Shown here: positions 12,020-24,315 of the stretch, one piece after another
Layout: each line of letters opens with the position of its first letter
How positions within the stretch are numbered: position 1 is the first letter of the stretch
Assembly (NCBI GenBank): GCA_019916065.1
Contig: CM034239.1
Span: 44,284,663-44,348,662, forward strand
Direction of reading: 5' to 3'
DNA: 64,000 nt
Origin: Vitellaria paradoxa
Lineage: Eukaryota > Streptophyta > Magnoliopsida > Ericales > Sapotaceae
Position numbers and translations under genes: made by a program
Notes under the pieces: model-generated
The model's database searches: none
What the model was told of the DNA's origin: nothing
Seen by the model: only the letters and a program-made list of their open reading frames with translations

Positions 12020-13340
12020 TTTGGTTTGGTTGGGCTGATTTACATACATAGAGAGAAGGTCCAATTGCCAATTATTCAAATTTTTTTTCCCCATCAAAGA
12101 AGCATATTTCATTTATGAGCAAGTGAACTAGGTCAAATGAGGATTCAACCAAAAAAAAAAAAAAAAGGAAAGGAAAAGAAAAAAGATGGAAAAAGAATGA
12201 AAAAATGATAGAAAAATAAACCTCAAATGCATATTTTTATTTAAGTGGATTAGAAAATATTGCAATAAACTATGCTAAGCAACAAAATTAGTTTTTATTT
12301 TAATTATTTATTTTGTCAAATTCTTTTTATTTCTTTTATTTTCAGTCTAAACTAAAAGAAGTAATTTTGAATTTCTTTTTCTCCCTAAATTCAACAACAC
12401 AAGAGACGTAAGAGAAGTAAATTCATATAAACAAAATTATAGTTGAGAGAAGAGAGGATTACTCCACGTAAATTTTTAAGCTTACACCCCTTTTTCAAAT
12501 TATATATATATTTTTTGTTATCTTTAAAGATAAAGTTACAACGTTCGAATCTTTTAAAATGAGGATTGTATTTGTATTCAACACATATTAAACATACCAA
12601 AATACGTGTACAACAAGTCATATAATGTATCTAATTATTTACTTATTTTTGATTTAAATATGTGATTAAAATAAATTTGAAATTAACTAATCGAAATCTT
12701 TAAAATCATAAAATCTTATCTCTCTTATTTTTTTATATTATATATGTTGAATTAAGTATTGAATTAGTAAATTAGTTTTTTTATATATTACATTTGCACA
12801 TATAATTAATAAAAAAATATAAAACATATATATTTATGATATATTCTATCATGTTTGTATCTTAATTTTTTAAAAATCAACATATTCACATTTATATTTA
12901 TAAGATATTCAGGTATTTTATATCCATAACTATATTTCTTAAAAAATAAGTTACAAAAACAAATGATCCAAAAACAGTAAAGGGTGACAATACTTGTAAG
13001 TGAATTTATGGAAAGCATAATCCTAATAAAAGAGTCAAATTAAATGCAACAACTGAGTTAATAATTAAATAATTTTTTTATGGTCAACAATTACTTACGA
13101 GGGTGTTTGGTTTATCAAACTTCATTAAAATTTATTAATTTTTATCAATTTTTTTAATTCTTTAATTAAATTTTGGTACATATCATTTTTACATCAACTT
13201 TTTATGCTTTTATTGTGTATATATATATATATATATTATCATCCAAACAACTCATAATCAATGAAGGAAATTAAGCATATTAGTGCAATAAAGAATCAAT
13301 ATACCTAACCGCCATTAATATAACTAGTTTTTGCTTTACC
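12020..13340. other. intergenic AT-rich DNA
   Basis: No gene seen. The stretch at about 13098-13250 has MITE-like edges (gggtgtttggttt near its start, atccaaacaactc near its end) around a (TA)n tract. Confidence 0.5.
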
Positions 13341-13347
13341 ATTTTAG

Positions 13348-13852
13348 GGTGTGTTTGGTGTACCGTGATAAAAATCTCTAAAAATTTTTAAAAATTTGTA
13401 TTATATCTTTACACATTCTTACCTTTTCGAAATTGGAAAAAATTCAATACCTTCTAAAAAAAAGTCGATAAATAGAATTCGATTAATCAAATAACAAAAA
13501 TTTTTCCACCATTCTCATCATGAATTCTTAAATTACCGAATGACACCCATTGTGACTACTTTTTCTGAGATAGCAGAAATCGTTCTGACTGATTCGCACA
13601 GCTAACTTCTGTTTAAACGGATTGTAAAAATTATTTCGAGTCCGTTTTGACCTGCAAAGAAAAGTCATAAGTGATATAAAATTTTGAATCTGTCCAATTG
13701 AAAATTTTATTCGTCGGAATAAGAATCTTACTGTTCATCTCCAAAAAATATGATTTAAAATATGTGTACCAAACGTAAAAAAATTTCTTGAAATAATATT
13801 TATCTTATTTTATCTTACTTTTTATCACTCCAAACACACTCTCAATTTTAAC
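13348..13852 (+). mobile_element. MITE-like element, family C copy 1
   Basis: This 0.5-kb non-coding element has inverted edges of the type GGGTGTGTTTGG / CCAAACACACTC. Its interior carries the motifs ATTCTCATCATGAATTC, GGATTGTAAAAATTATTTC and CGTTCTGACTGATTC. The same sequence occurs in opposite orientation at about 20590-21140, on the other side of the TTL gene. It ends about 600 bp upstream of the TTL start codon, so it is part of that gene's promoter-proximal DNA. Confidence 0.7.
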
Positions 13853-13959
13853 CTTTTACCTGCCAGCCATCAAGAAAACAGCGCCAATATCTCTGCTTAT
13901 CAATTAACAAAAAAACCGAGTCAATTTTTCTTCATCGGACGCGTCTTCCTCATTTTCAG

Positions 13960-14455
13960 AGAGAGAATAGAAGAGGGGAGAGAGGTAAAGTTTAAAGAAA
14001 GAGGTAGCCGTGGCGACAAGTGGAGAAAAGTTGAGACTTTAATATATACATTGGAGAGAGAGAAAGAGAGAGAGAGAGCGAAGAGTGTCTCGTGAAGCTG
14101 CAGGCAAGAGAAAGGTAGAGGAATTCATTTTATTTTGATCAACAAAACACTAATAAAAAAAAAAAAGGAAAGCTCTGTCTCTCTCTCTCCCCCTGTTTTC
14201 AATCACCTACTCGCATTCATTCTTTGCTTACTCCTTTTATATCACGAGATCCCCATCTTAATCCTTTTTCTTCTTTTCTCTTTCTCTCTCTCAAGGTCTC
14301 TCTTCAGAGCCTCTCTTCTTCTAGCTCCGCAAACAAACATTGTCCAGAAAGAGGAAGAGAGAGAGCTTAAAAAAAACCCAATTTCTAGTTTCTTTCTATA
14401 CATACATTTCTGTTTTTCTGAAAATTATCTATACATATATACATAATACAGGGTA
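13960..14455 (+). promoter_or_regulatory. probable core promoter and 5' leader of the TTL gene
   Basis: Directly upstream of the TTL start codon is a GA-rich block (about 13965-14085, including a GA-dinucleotide run at 14055-14079) and then a CT-rich block (14170-14320). These are typical Y-patch/GA elements of plant promoters and leaders. A TATA-like AATATATACA at 14040-14049 could set the transcription start about 30 bp downstream. A 14135-14446 open frame reads through this CT-rich leader but looks like low-complexity translation rather than a gene. The exact start site cannot be read from sequence. Confidence 0.4.
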
Positions 14456-17400
14456 ATGTCGCATTGTGGGAAGTCATTACAAGAAATGGGTCCTGACTCT
14501 CTCGCCGATCGCTTCCATGACTCCTTTAGTCTCGACCAGAACAAGCCCGATTTCAGAGAACTCGATCTGGGTTCACCTGTCGTATCTCGCCGTGGCTCTG
14601 ATGGCGGCGGCGCCGCCACCGTCGCAAATAACAGTTCAAGTCCGTATAGTTCTGTGTCTAATAGCACTTCATATGTTAAACGATCCAATGGTAACGCGAA
14701 CAATCACTCCGGCGAGCTCTCTGCAGAGACGAACCCCACCGCCTCAGAGACCTTCCGATCCGTCGCCACGACCCGTAATTCGAAGCCGGGTCATCGAAGA
14801 TCGATGTCCGGTGGGTCCCCGTTGATCTATTCGGGCTGTGGAAGTTACTACAACAGTAGCAGCAGCAGTGGCGGCGGTGGTAGCACCACCAACAGCAGCA
14901 GCGGTGGCAGTTCTGGAGGTGGTGGTGGTGGTGGTGGTGCAAGTTCAGTATCGTCGCCAAGTACATTCAAATACCCAAGCGGCAACATTTGCCCCTCCGG
15001 TAAGATCCTCAAATCCAACATGGGTTCCCGGAACTCGTCCCGAACCGACACATTGGGTTTGGGCACCGGCAACTATGGCCACGGAAGCATAATGCGTGGC
15101 GGCGGCGGCGGCGGTGGCGTCACCGGGAAATTGGACAACAATGCCACGGGAAACACACATTTCGCGGGAGAATCAGCAATGCCTAAGCGGGCCTCCATGT
15201 CGAGTTCTGATCCGGAGGAGGTGAAAAATGCCGGTAACGAGTTGTATAGAAGAGGTCATTTCATAGAGGCCTTGTCTTTATACGATCGAGCTATATCGAT
15301 GTCGCCGGAGAACGCTTCCTATCGGAGTAACCGCGCGGCGGCGCTAACCATGCTGGGGAGGCTGGGGGAGGCTGTGAGAGAGTGTGAGGAGGCTGTGAGG
15401 TTGGACCCTGCTTATGGGAGGGCTCATCAGAGGTTGGCCTCTCTATACCTAAGGTGAGCGTTGGAAAACTATAACCTTCAAATTCTTGTTCTTTTATATT
15501 TTCTGGGTTGATCATCTATAACATTCTTTGAAATATATATATATATATATATATTTTCCTTTCCAACATAGAGGAATGTGATTAGTTTGTGTTTCTCTAG
15601 TATGCATTGTGATCTGGAATTGTATTTCCGTTGGTTTGGGTGATGGGTTTTGTTTGCTTCAAGCTTCTTTTGTTCTGAGTTACATATGTTGTTGCTGATT
15701 GGCTATTTCCATTTCTAGATCTCAGAAAAACTTTCTTCTCTCTCTTTATTATGTGTTTTGGCTAGCTGTCTGCCTGGTTGTAAAATCCCTACATTCATGA
15801 TTTTCCTTTCATTTTTTAAGGGAGCTGTTAACGCAAAAGCAAGAATTGGTACCTCCGCTGCCCACCTAATGCTAACTCTCTGAAAAAAAATTGGTATTAG
15901 GCAACAACATTTGCCTTCTCTAAAATATTTTGGACTCTGAGTTGATTTGTATCAATGGTTTGGTTTGGTTTGGTTTTGTTTTCTTGGGTGCTAGCTGTGC
16001 GTGGTGGTTGTTTGGTAGCATTAATTCATATGATTGCTTTAATTTTTCACTTTTCTCTTTTTGGTCGGTCATTCAAATATTTGAACCAGAAATTCCATCC
16101 ATCGGTGCTAATTATGGGTTATCCAGTAATTTAGTCGAGAAGGTATATTTTTTAAACATGTTTTCTGAGTAGAAAAGAACTCCTAGTTGTTGATTACTCA
16201 TACTTGCTGGCAATATTTTTTACAAATCCAATTGTTTCATCCATTTTTTCCATTTTCAGATTCAAGTTCAAAGAATCACAAGATGTTTCCTTGATGGCTG
16301 CAGGATTTATAAGATTCATGGTTGTCTTTTCACGCTTTAAACCTTTTAGTTGGCCATGCAATTCAATGAATTTGATCAGTTGACTGCATATTGTAGATCC
16401 ATGGATGTTGTCATATCTTATAATAGTGTTAATAAGAGAGCCCGTGAATGTTCCTTTAACTTTTTATGGCCTACAGGTTAGGACAGGTTGAAAGTGCCCG
16501 TCGCCATCTTTGTTTTCATGGGCAGCATTCTGATAAAGCTGAGTTACAGAAACTGCTTTTGTTGGAAAAGCATCTAAACCGATGTGCAGATGCCCGAAAG
16601 ATTGGTGATTGGAAGAGTGTAATAAGAGAATGTGAGGCAGCAATGGTGGCTGGAGCAAACTCTTCTCCACAGGTAAAATCCCGGGCTTGAAATGAACCCC
16701 TTCTTTTCCCTAATTTGACATTGAAAAGATTGTAAGATTCCCCAACCTATGGAACCTACAGATCCTCGCTTGTAAGGCAGAAGCCTTTCTGAAGCTCCAC
16801 CAACTTGACAATGCAGAATCTATGCTATCAAGCATTACAAAATTAGAAACTTATTCTGCTTCCTGCTCACAAATAAAGTTCTTTGGCATGTTCTCTGAAG
16901 CTTATGTGCTCTGCGTCCAAGCTCTAGTTGACATGGCATTTGGAAGGTGAGCGCCAAACTAATAATCTTCTCAAAGCAAGATAGAAGTGGATCTTCGGGT
17001 GAGTGAGAACAGATGGTGGGTTTCTTGCAGGTTTGAGAACGCAGTTGCAGCAGCAGAGAAGGCTGGGAAGATTGATTATAGTAACATTGAAATTGCCATG
17101 TTGCTGAACAATGTGAAATTGGTAACAAAAGCACGTTCCCGTGGTAAAGAGCTTTTCGATTCTGGAAAGTTTGTTGAAGCCTGCACCGCATATGGGGAAG
17201 GTCTCAAATATGATTTGTCCAACTCTGTTCTCTATTGCAACAGAGCTGTTTGTTGGTCTAAGCTTGGGCTGTGGGAGCAATCTGTTGAGGACTGTAACCA
17301 AGCGCTCAAGATCCAGCCAAATTACACCAAAGCCCTTCTTAGAAGGGCAGTCTCAAACGCAAAGGTGAACTAGTACTCTGCCTGTGACGTGATTGTTTGG

Positions 17401-18298
17401 ATTTTTATCTTTCCCAAGTTGTGCTTCATCTTTTGCATCTCATTTTGTGAAATTTCTAGCTTGAACGATGGGCAGAAGCAGTGAGAGATTACGAGGTCTT
17501 GAGAAGGGAACTTCCTGGGGATAATGAGGTTACAGAGTCTCTACTCCGTGCACATGTGGCATTGAAGAAATCACGGCAGGGAGAAGTTCACACTGCCAAG
17601 TGCGGTGTTGAAGTGGAGGAAGTTTATAGTCTTGATCGGTTTAGAGCCGCAATAGCTTCACCTGGTGATCCTTGACACCTTTTATCTTCTGCAAATCTAT
17701 TTGCTTCTCCACTGCTTCTGTTTTTCTCTCAGTCTCTGATCTATTAGGAAACAAATATTTCAGGTGTTTCAGTTGTTCATTTTAAGGCAGCTGCCAACCA
17801 ACAGTGTGAACAGATATCCCCATTCATAGACTCACTTTCTGTTCAATATCCATCGGTTAATTTCCTCAAGGTAACCAACCTGATGTTCCATGCAACTATA
17901 CTGATGAGATCATTCTACTGCATTTACCTAGTAGTGACTATTAGAATTTCAAGAGCTATGCATTTTATTTCTTACATTATACAAATCATCGTTTTGTGGT
18001 GAGCTTATCCTAATTTCATTATCGTATGACGGCCAGTTTTTGCTTTGAGATGCTATATACAACTAGATTTGCGATGATTCAAATGTATATATTTTCCATA
18101 ACTTTATTCTATGTTCATAATAAGCATAGTGTTGATTTATTGAAGGTGGACGTCGATCAAACCCCAGCAGTAGCGAAAGCCGAAAGCATAAGAACTGTTC
18201 CAACATTCAACATTTACAAGAATGGTGGCAAGGTGAGAGAAATGATCTGCCCCAGCCATCAGGGTTTGGAGTCATTGGTGAGGCAATACAATCTATAA
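14456..18298 (+). CDS. TTL: TPR repeat-containing thioredoxin-like protein (TTL family)
   Basis: Seven exons give 725 aa: 14456-15453, 16477-16672, 16762-16946, 17031-17364, 17460-17664, 17764-17870 and 18146-18298. All introns are GT-AG and the phases add up with no stop. Residues 1-250 are a disordered Ser/Gly/Asn-rich region with poly-Gly runs. TPR units follow, from about 253 ([15 protein letters not shown], then [17 protein letters not shown]) to about 345, and again at about 490-600 ([20 protein letters not shown], then [15 protein letters not shown]). Residues about 630-725 form a thioredoxin fold ([37 protein letters not shown]). The Trx active-site CxxC is missing, with only one Cys nearby (NQQCEQ), as is usual in this plant family. 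Known TTL proteins act as scaffolds in osmotic-stress, brassinosteroid and cell-wall signalling. The domain order is seen directly; the role is inferred from the family. Confidence 0.95.
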
Positions 18299-18475
18299 AA
18301 GAAAGACGACAACACGCTTCATTTTCTTGCCTAAGTTTAGCTAGATCACCAGTTCATAGTCCTAAAAGCTAAGAAACACTTAAAAAAAAGGAGAAATTTA
18401 GCTTCTCAGTTCCGCATTTGTAGCTTGAATTTCTTCTTTTGCATTGAACTGCTCTATATATTCAATTCTTTGGTC

Positions 18476-18506
<31 letters not shown>

Positions 18507-20570
18507 TTATCCAATCCCTTGAATGTACACCGGCCTCATTCTTGTGTATATATTGATGAATGCCAAGTTTTGGAAGGAAGTAGAGGTTGGATTTATACTA
18601 TGTACTATTTTCCAACATAAGAAGTTTGGTGAAATTATTGATGAACTTTCTTAACATTTGACTACTCTCTCCAAACTCATTTATTGCTTTTAAAATGTGT
18701 GTACGACAATGTTCAAATGGATGAAGTAGTTGCTTTGTAATTGAGGATTGGCTGTACACGATCTTGTTTGGTAGCTGAAAGATGAATCTTCTTTGGTAGT
18801 AGAAGTGGTCCAAATGTTGAAGTCAAATGAATAAATTTCTATGGAGAAATTAGTAGAATGTGATCATAGCTTGCATTCGGGGAACCAACATTGCACCCGG
18901 ATAATATTTAATTTAATGGTTCATATTTATTCATATATTTTTAATTTTAAAAACATTTGAATGAATTTACACTTGTACGGAGGTTGTTGTCACCCTTTTC
19001 CACGAGCCTGCCTTCCAAGTTTGTGAGTCGTCGTTGGTTTTCAATGCATATTTTTGGCCATCAAAGCCTTCGGGGCTGTTCTTTTCGGGATCTCTCTCTT
19101 TGTTGGAAAATGTTTATGTTACATGTATGATTATAAATTATCAAAATATATTAAATGTACAGTTATTTTAACTTTTTACATGCATTTTAAATTATGAAGA
19201 GTTAACAATAAATTGCATTTTGTGTTATCCGTAATTATTCTAATAAATAATATAATCTTATTATTTTATTCCGAATGAATTTATTTGCATCCCACCAAAT
19301 CGTGATATGGACTCACAAATCAATTTTTGTGTTCAATAATAAATGTGATTCAAATTACTAGTTGATGTCACTAAATTTAATGGTTAATGTAATATAATTT
19401 ATCAATAAAAATGATCGTTCAATATGATATTTTTTATCATTAATTAAATTTATATCTTGCGTTTTGAATAATTACACTTCATTGAAATTTAGCTTAGAAG
19501 TATATTGTCTTATTTTAGTTAGTTTAAAAGTTAATGTAAAATTCAATGATTTAGAGTAAAGTGGAAAAGTGACTAGATCTGTTAAATTTAATTGTTTGTA
19601 ATTTATGAATCAAAATTAATTGAAGAAAAAAGATCTCTGCAAAAATAAATATTTTACTTGTTTTTATATTAAAATGAAACATTATTTTTTTTTTAAAGAC
19701 TTAAACTACCTTAATTTTTTTAAATAGCATTTTTCCAACAATTACATATGATGACTATATGTTACGTGTGATATAAATTTAATCAAATTTAATATTTTAT
19801 GTTAATTTTGTACTTGAATTTAAGTTAGAAAGAAATTATGTATTAATTTTTAAATTAAAAAAATCAAGTATTTTTAATCTAAACCAATGAAATAAAAAGT
19901 TTAATTATTATTATTTTTTTTTTTATACGACGTCAAAAATCACTAACAAGATCGGCCTCATAAAATTTCACCTATTTCCAACATGATGAATATTGAACCA
20001 AACACTTGGGTGGTAAGTACAAGCAGGGAGGGAGGTTGGTGGGAGATCCAAGGCAACAATGCGAGTAACCTGTAAAGATGGTGGGGGCTGGGTGTCAGCT
20101 TTGCGTTGGTACCCCCTATACTACACAGCAGGCTTGCTTCCCCCGTATAGGCACAAAAGAGATGATGAGACCCTTGGAAATTATAGCCGTTACTTGTGAT
20201 GATTCCTCCCTACTCTACAACCCCCCCCTATCACTTGTTTGGTACGTTCCTGTTAATTTTTTTTTTTTTTGGGTAAGTGAAAAAAAAAAAGATGGGGTGG
20301 AAAATTGATTGGAGAAACAAATGGAAAAGGACGATGGGTGGAAAATTGAGAGTGGGGTAAGAGATGTGTTTAGATTTGTATAAATTTATATAAATTTATA
20401 AAAATTAATATTTTATATTTTATACAGTGAATTAATTTAAACTTTACATTTTAATAATTTATGTTTGTAAAGTTTTGTAAACTTTTATATTTTTAATCCC
20501 AAACAGCGCCAAAATAAGACTTGGACCATACTTTGAGGCGGGCTATCCCTTTTTTTTAATTGTACTATTT
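18299..20570. other. 3' flank of TTL and intergenic DNA
   Basis: The TTL 3' untranslated region probably covers the first 250 bases or so, with a (TA)n tract at 18477-18502. A better-balanced stretch at 20030-20320 shows an open frame (20078-20308) with no recognisable motif. A short copy of repeat family D lies at about 20370-20510. No gene can be supported. Confidence 0.5.
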
Positions 20571-20589
20571 ATGGATACTTACGGTGATA

Positions 20590-21140
20590 AAATGTGAGAT
20601 AAAGAGTATATTTGTAGTAATAAAAATAAGATAAAATAAAATATGATTTGAGAAAATTTTTTACGTTTGGTACACACATCTCAAACCATGCTTTTTTTGA
20701 GAAGAACAATAAGATTTCTGTTTTGACGGATTGGATTTTCGTTTGGACTGATTCAAAATTTTGTATTAGTTATAACTTCTTTGCACTACAATCCGTCAAA
20801 ATGGTTTCTGCAATTTATCTGGATGCAAGTTGGCTGTGTAAATCTATTGGAACGATTTTTATAATCCGTCAGAATTGTTTCTATTTCTATAATCCGTCAG
20901 AACTGTTTCTACGACCTTAGAAAAAATAGTCAAAGTGGGTGTCATATGGTAATTTGGGAGTTTATGATGAGAATGGCGAAAAAAAATTTACTATTTGATT
21001 AACTGAATTCTAATTATTAACTTTTTTAAAAAAAGTATTGAACTTTTTTGAACTTCGAGAAGGTAAGAATGTGTAAAAATGTAATAAAGATTTTCAAATA
21101 TTTTCAGAGAATTTCTCCAAATTTTTGTGCACCAAACAGG
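20590..21140 (-). mobile_element. MITE-like element, family C copy 2, inverted
   Basis: This is the reverse complement of the 13348-13852 element. Shared landmarks include GTGATAAAATGTGAGATAAA near the start, repeated CCGTCAGAA motifs in the middle, TTATGATGAGAATGG, and CACCAAACAGGGCC at the end. It is non-coding; the open frame at 20648-20920 is a chance product of the repeat. Confidence 0.7.
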
Positions 21141-21344
21141 GCCAAAGTGAAATCATTTAAAATAATTTATGAGTTCGTAATTCGTACAATGAGATAAAAA
21201 TTAAAATAACTTCTAAAAAATTTTTTAGTGTTTTTAGCTTATCAAACACATCCTTAATTGTTCCTTCACTCAATATTGCGAACTTATCACGTAATTATTT
21301 TTTTGCTAATAATTCATACAGTGCAAATAATTTGAGATTCAAGG

Positions 21345-21700
21345 GGTGTATGGGGTGTAAAAAAAACCAAAAAAATCATGAGTTAGTGTTGATGTAACGT
21401 ATAAGTGACGCGTAATGAAATTTAATTGAAATAATTTAAAAATTTTTTAAATTTTTTAAAAATTTTGAAACTCCAAACAGCCTCTCATAAAAATTGATAG
21501 TTAAAAAAATAAAATAAGATTCAAGTTGCATGTACATATTTTTTTCCCTCCGTTGAAGGGCATTTGGAGTTTCAAAAAAACTCAAAAATTAGTGTTGAAG
21601 TGATATAAAAATGATACGTGATAAAATTTAATTAAAAAATTTAAAAATTTTTGAAGTTTTTCGAATTTTTTTGAAAAAGTTTGGGAATCTAAACAACCTT
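21345..21700. repeat. two adjacent copies of a short MITE-like repeat
   Basis: The stretches at 21345-21487 and 21563-21702 share the same layout: a (T)GGAGTTTC/GGGGTGT-type edge, AGTGTTGA(T/A)GT, a GTAATGAAATTTAATT-like centre, a run of TTTAAAAATTTTT, and a final (C/T)CCAAACAGCC or CTAAACAACC edge. Neither encodes protein. They probably represent one small transposon family inserted twice. Confidence 0.55.
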
Positions 21701-21732
21701 AAAGGTTGAAAGTAGGTAAATAAAATTTACTC

Positions 21733-23344
21733 ATCTATATAATAAAACAAAATAATTTTTAAAAATGTCTCTTTCACAAATTAAGATTTTACGTCTGAGA
21801 TTGAGTTTTATTTTTCAATGAATAGTTGAGATTTTTTATATTCACAAAACTTTTATTTCTTTGTCCCACATCGTTAAAACACAACAAGTTCTTTTTTTTT
21901 TTTATCTATAAAGTAATAAAATTGTGGCATATGATTTTAATAAATAATAAATGTAAAAAAAATAAAAAATTCATGGGTCTAAAAAGGGACCTACTTTTTT
22001 GGGTTCTGAAAATAAATTCACTTAATCATAGGTTCTAAAAAAAGACTCACTTATTTAAAAATTTTAATATGGTTATTAAATTTATATATTACAATTACAT
22101 TAGTAATTAAAAAACAAATAAAAATGAAATTGAACTAAAAAAAACACATGTAAAAAAGCTTAAGTAATAATTAGGTTATTTTTCTTGTAACAACAGCTCT
22201 TAAAATTTTTTAAATTTAAAATTACAAAAAAATATTGAATATTAATTAAGCTCGAGAGTAGTTAGTTTTTTAAATTCTAATTTTAAATTTAAATTAGTCA
22301 CATTTACTATATTTATTTTATTTTATAAAACACATATAATTAATAATAGTATTTTTTATTTGAGTTATTTTTATAAAGTTATTAACAATTTATTATCAAA
22401 TTCTATTTGGCACTTTCATATTCATCATTCTGATTTTTTTTTATTTTTACAAATATTCTAACAAAATTAGCGAGTGATTTTTTTTTTTAAATCGGTAAGA
22501 TTAACCATATCTATATAATAAAATACAATAAATTTAAAAAAAATGTTCCTCTCACATACTAAAATTCAAAAGGTAAGATTGAGTTTTATTTTTCTACGAA
22601 TGGCAAATATTTTTTATATTCACAAAACTTTTATTTTTTGTCTCACATTGCTAAAACATAACAACTTTACCTTTTCTTTTGCCTATAAAAGCACTGTAAT
22701 TGTGGCATATGATTCTAATAAATAATAAATATAAAAAAACTCATGAGTTCTAAAAAGGGGATCCACTTTTTTGGATTTTGAAAAAAAATTCACTTACTCA
22801 TAGGTTCTAAAAAGGAATCCCACTTACTTAAAAATTTAATATGATTGTTAAATTTATATATTTCAATTACATTAGCAACTAAATTAAAAATATAGATAAA
22901 AAATGGAATTAAACTAAAAAATACATAAAAAAACTCAAATAATAATTAGGTTATTTTTACCATAATAACAGCTCTTAAGATTTTTAAAATTTAAAAGTTA
23001 AAAAAAATATTAAACATTAATTAGGTTCAAGAATAATTATTTTTCTAAATTGTAAATTTAAATTAAAATTAATCACATTTACTATATTTGTTTTATTTTA
23101 TAAAACACATATCATTAATAATAATATTTTTTGAGTTATTTTTATAAAACTAATTAAAAATTTATTATCAAATCCTATGTGACACTTTTTATATTCATCA
23201 TTTTACTTTTTTTTTTATTTTTACAAATATTTGGATAAAATTAGGCTTAGAGCGGTGAATTTTTTTTTTTTTAAATTCTAATTTTAAATTTAAATTGATA
23301 AGATTAATTTTAGTTGAGAAGTATTGCAGGTACTGGTTATTCAC
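21733..23344 (+). repeat. tandem pair of about 0.8-kb repeats, possibly Helitron-like
   Basis: Copy 1 (about 21735-22490) and copy 2 (about 22508-23344) both open with ATCTATATAATAAAA and then share AGATTGAGTTTTATTTTTC, TTCACAAAACTTTTATTT, TTGTGGCATATGATT and AATAATTAGGTTATTTTT in the same order. A third opening of the same kind begins at 23345. Copy 2 ends in CACTAG, directly followed by T. A 5' TC and a 3' CTAG next to T would fit a Helitron, but I could not confirm a 3' hairpin. No Rep/helicase is encoded. Confidence 0.55.
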
Positions 23345-24300
23345 TAGTCTATATAATAAAACAAAACGGTTTTTGAAAGTGTTCCTCCTATAAACTAAAA
23401 TTTAATGGTTAAAAATTATTTATTCTTTCATTCAATAATTGAGAATAGTTTTATATTTTTAACTTCTTAATCCATTCTTATTTTAGTGGACCTTATTACC
23501 GTTTATCTCACAAAATAGTTTGGGCATTTTAAATTTTACCATATTTCAATGATGAAAATCATACGTAAATCAAAACTGCTAATTTAAATTTTGTCTAATT
23601 ATGATTTTTAAGAAGTTTAATTTTCTAAATTAAAGCAGTATAATTTGTGTTTTCTTTTATAGTGTTTATCAAAAATTAATTAAAGAGAATAAGAGAAACC
23701 AAAGCACATGTAGTATTTAACAGGGCCTAAAGTTTTGAAAAAGAAATTAAAACCCATGGAATATCTTAATTTTTTTAATTTGAATTTTTTATCCAAAATT
23801 TCAATTATATAAAAAACCTAATATTAATTTTATTCAGAGTATCGTAAGCATGAATTATTACTAATTTTGTTATAAAATAAGGAGAGACTAACAATTTAAT
23901 TTGATGTTAGTCTAATGACAATTTAATTTGGACCATTAAATTAAAATTCAATGTTATAAATATAATTCTAAATTTTTAATTTAAAAATTACATGTCTATC
24001 TTTGGATTATTAAATTTTAATCTAATAACCAGGGCTATAATTATACAAATCTCTATAAATACAATTACTAAAATTATAAAATTAAAATTTTTTATTTACT
24101 ACGCAATGAACGAAATAATAATTTTTACAAATTTATACAAATCTAACTATATCCTGTAGTCATCGTAAATATTGGATTTAGCAAACTGTCGCGTGAATAG
24201 TCATCAACCGCTGTGACCAAAGCACGCACAATAAAAAATGAATCGATAGCAGAAAAAGGCGGCAAAAACAGAGAGCACAAAAAGGTGTTGTAAACGGGAA
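23345..24300. other. intergenic AT-rich DNA upstream of the 208-aa gene
   Basis: It starts with the third TCTATATAATAAAAC opening of the preceding repeat and then becomes unique AT-rich DNA. The last 150 bases or so are more balanced and probably hold the promoter and leader of the gene at 24316. No clear TATA box is evident. Confidence 0.45.
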
Positions 24301-24315
24301 ACCAGTAGCTGAGCC

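Noticed and set aside
14466..15160. Long open frames in other frames and on the minus strand across TTL exon 1
   Set aside because: They are shadows of the GGT/AGC-rich exon. The +1 frame carries the TPR/Trx protein; the others give His- or Pro-rich low-complexity products.
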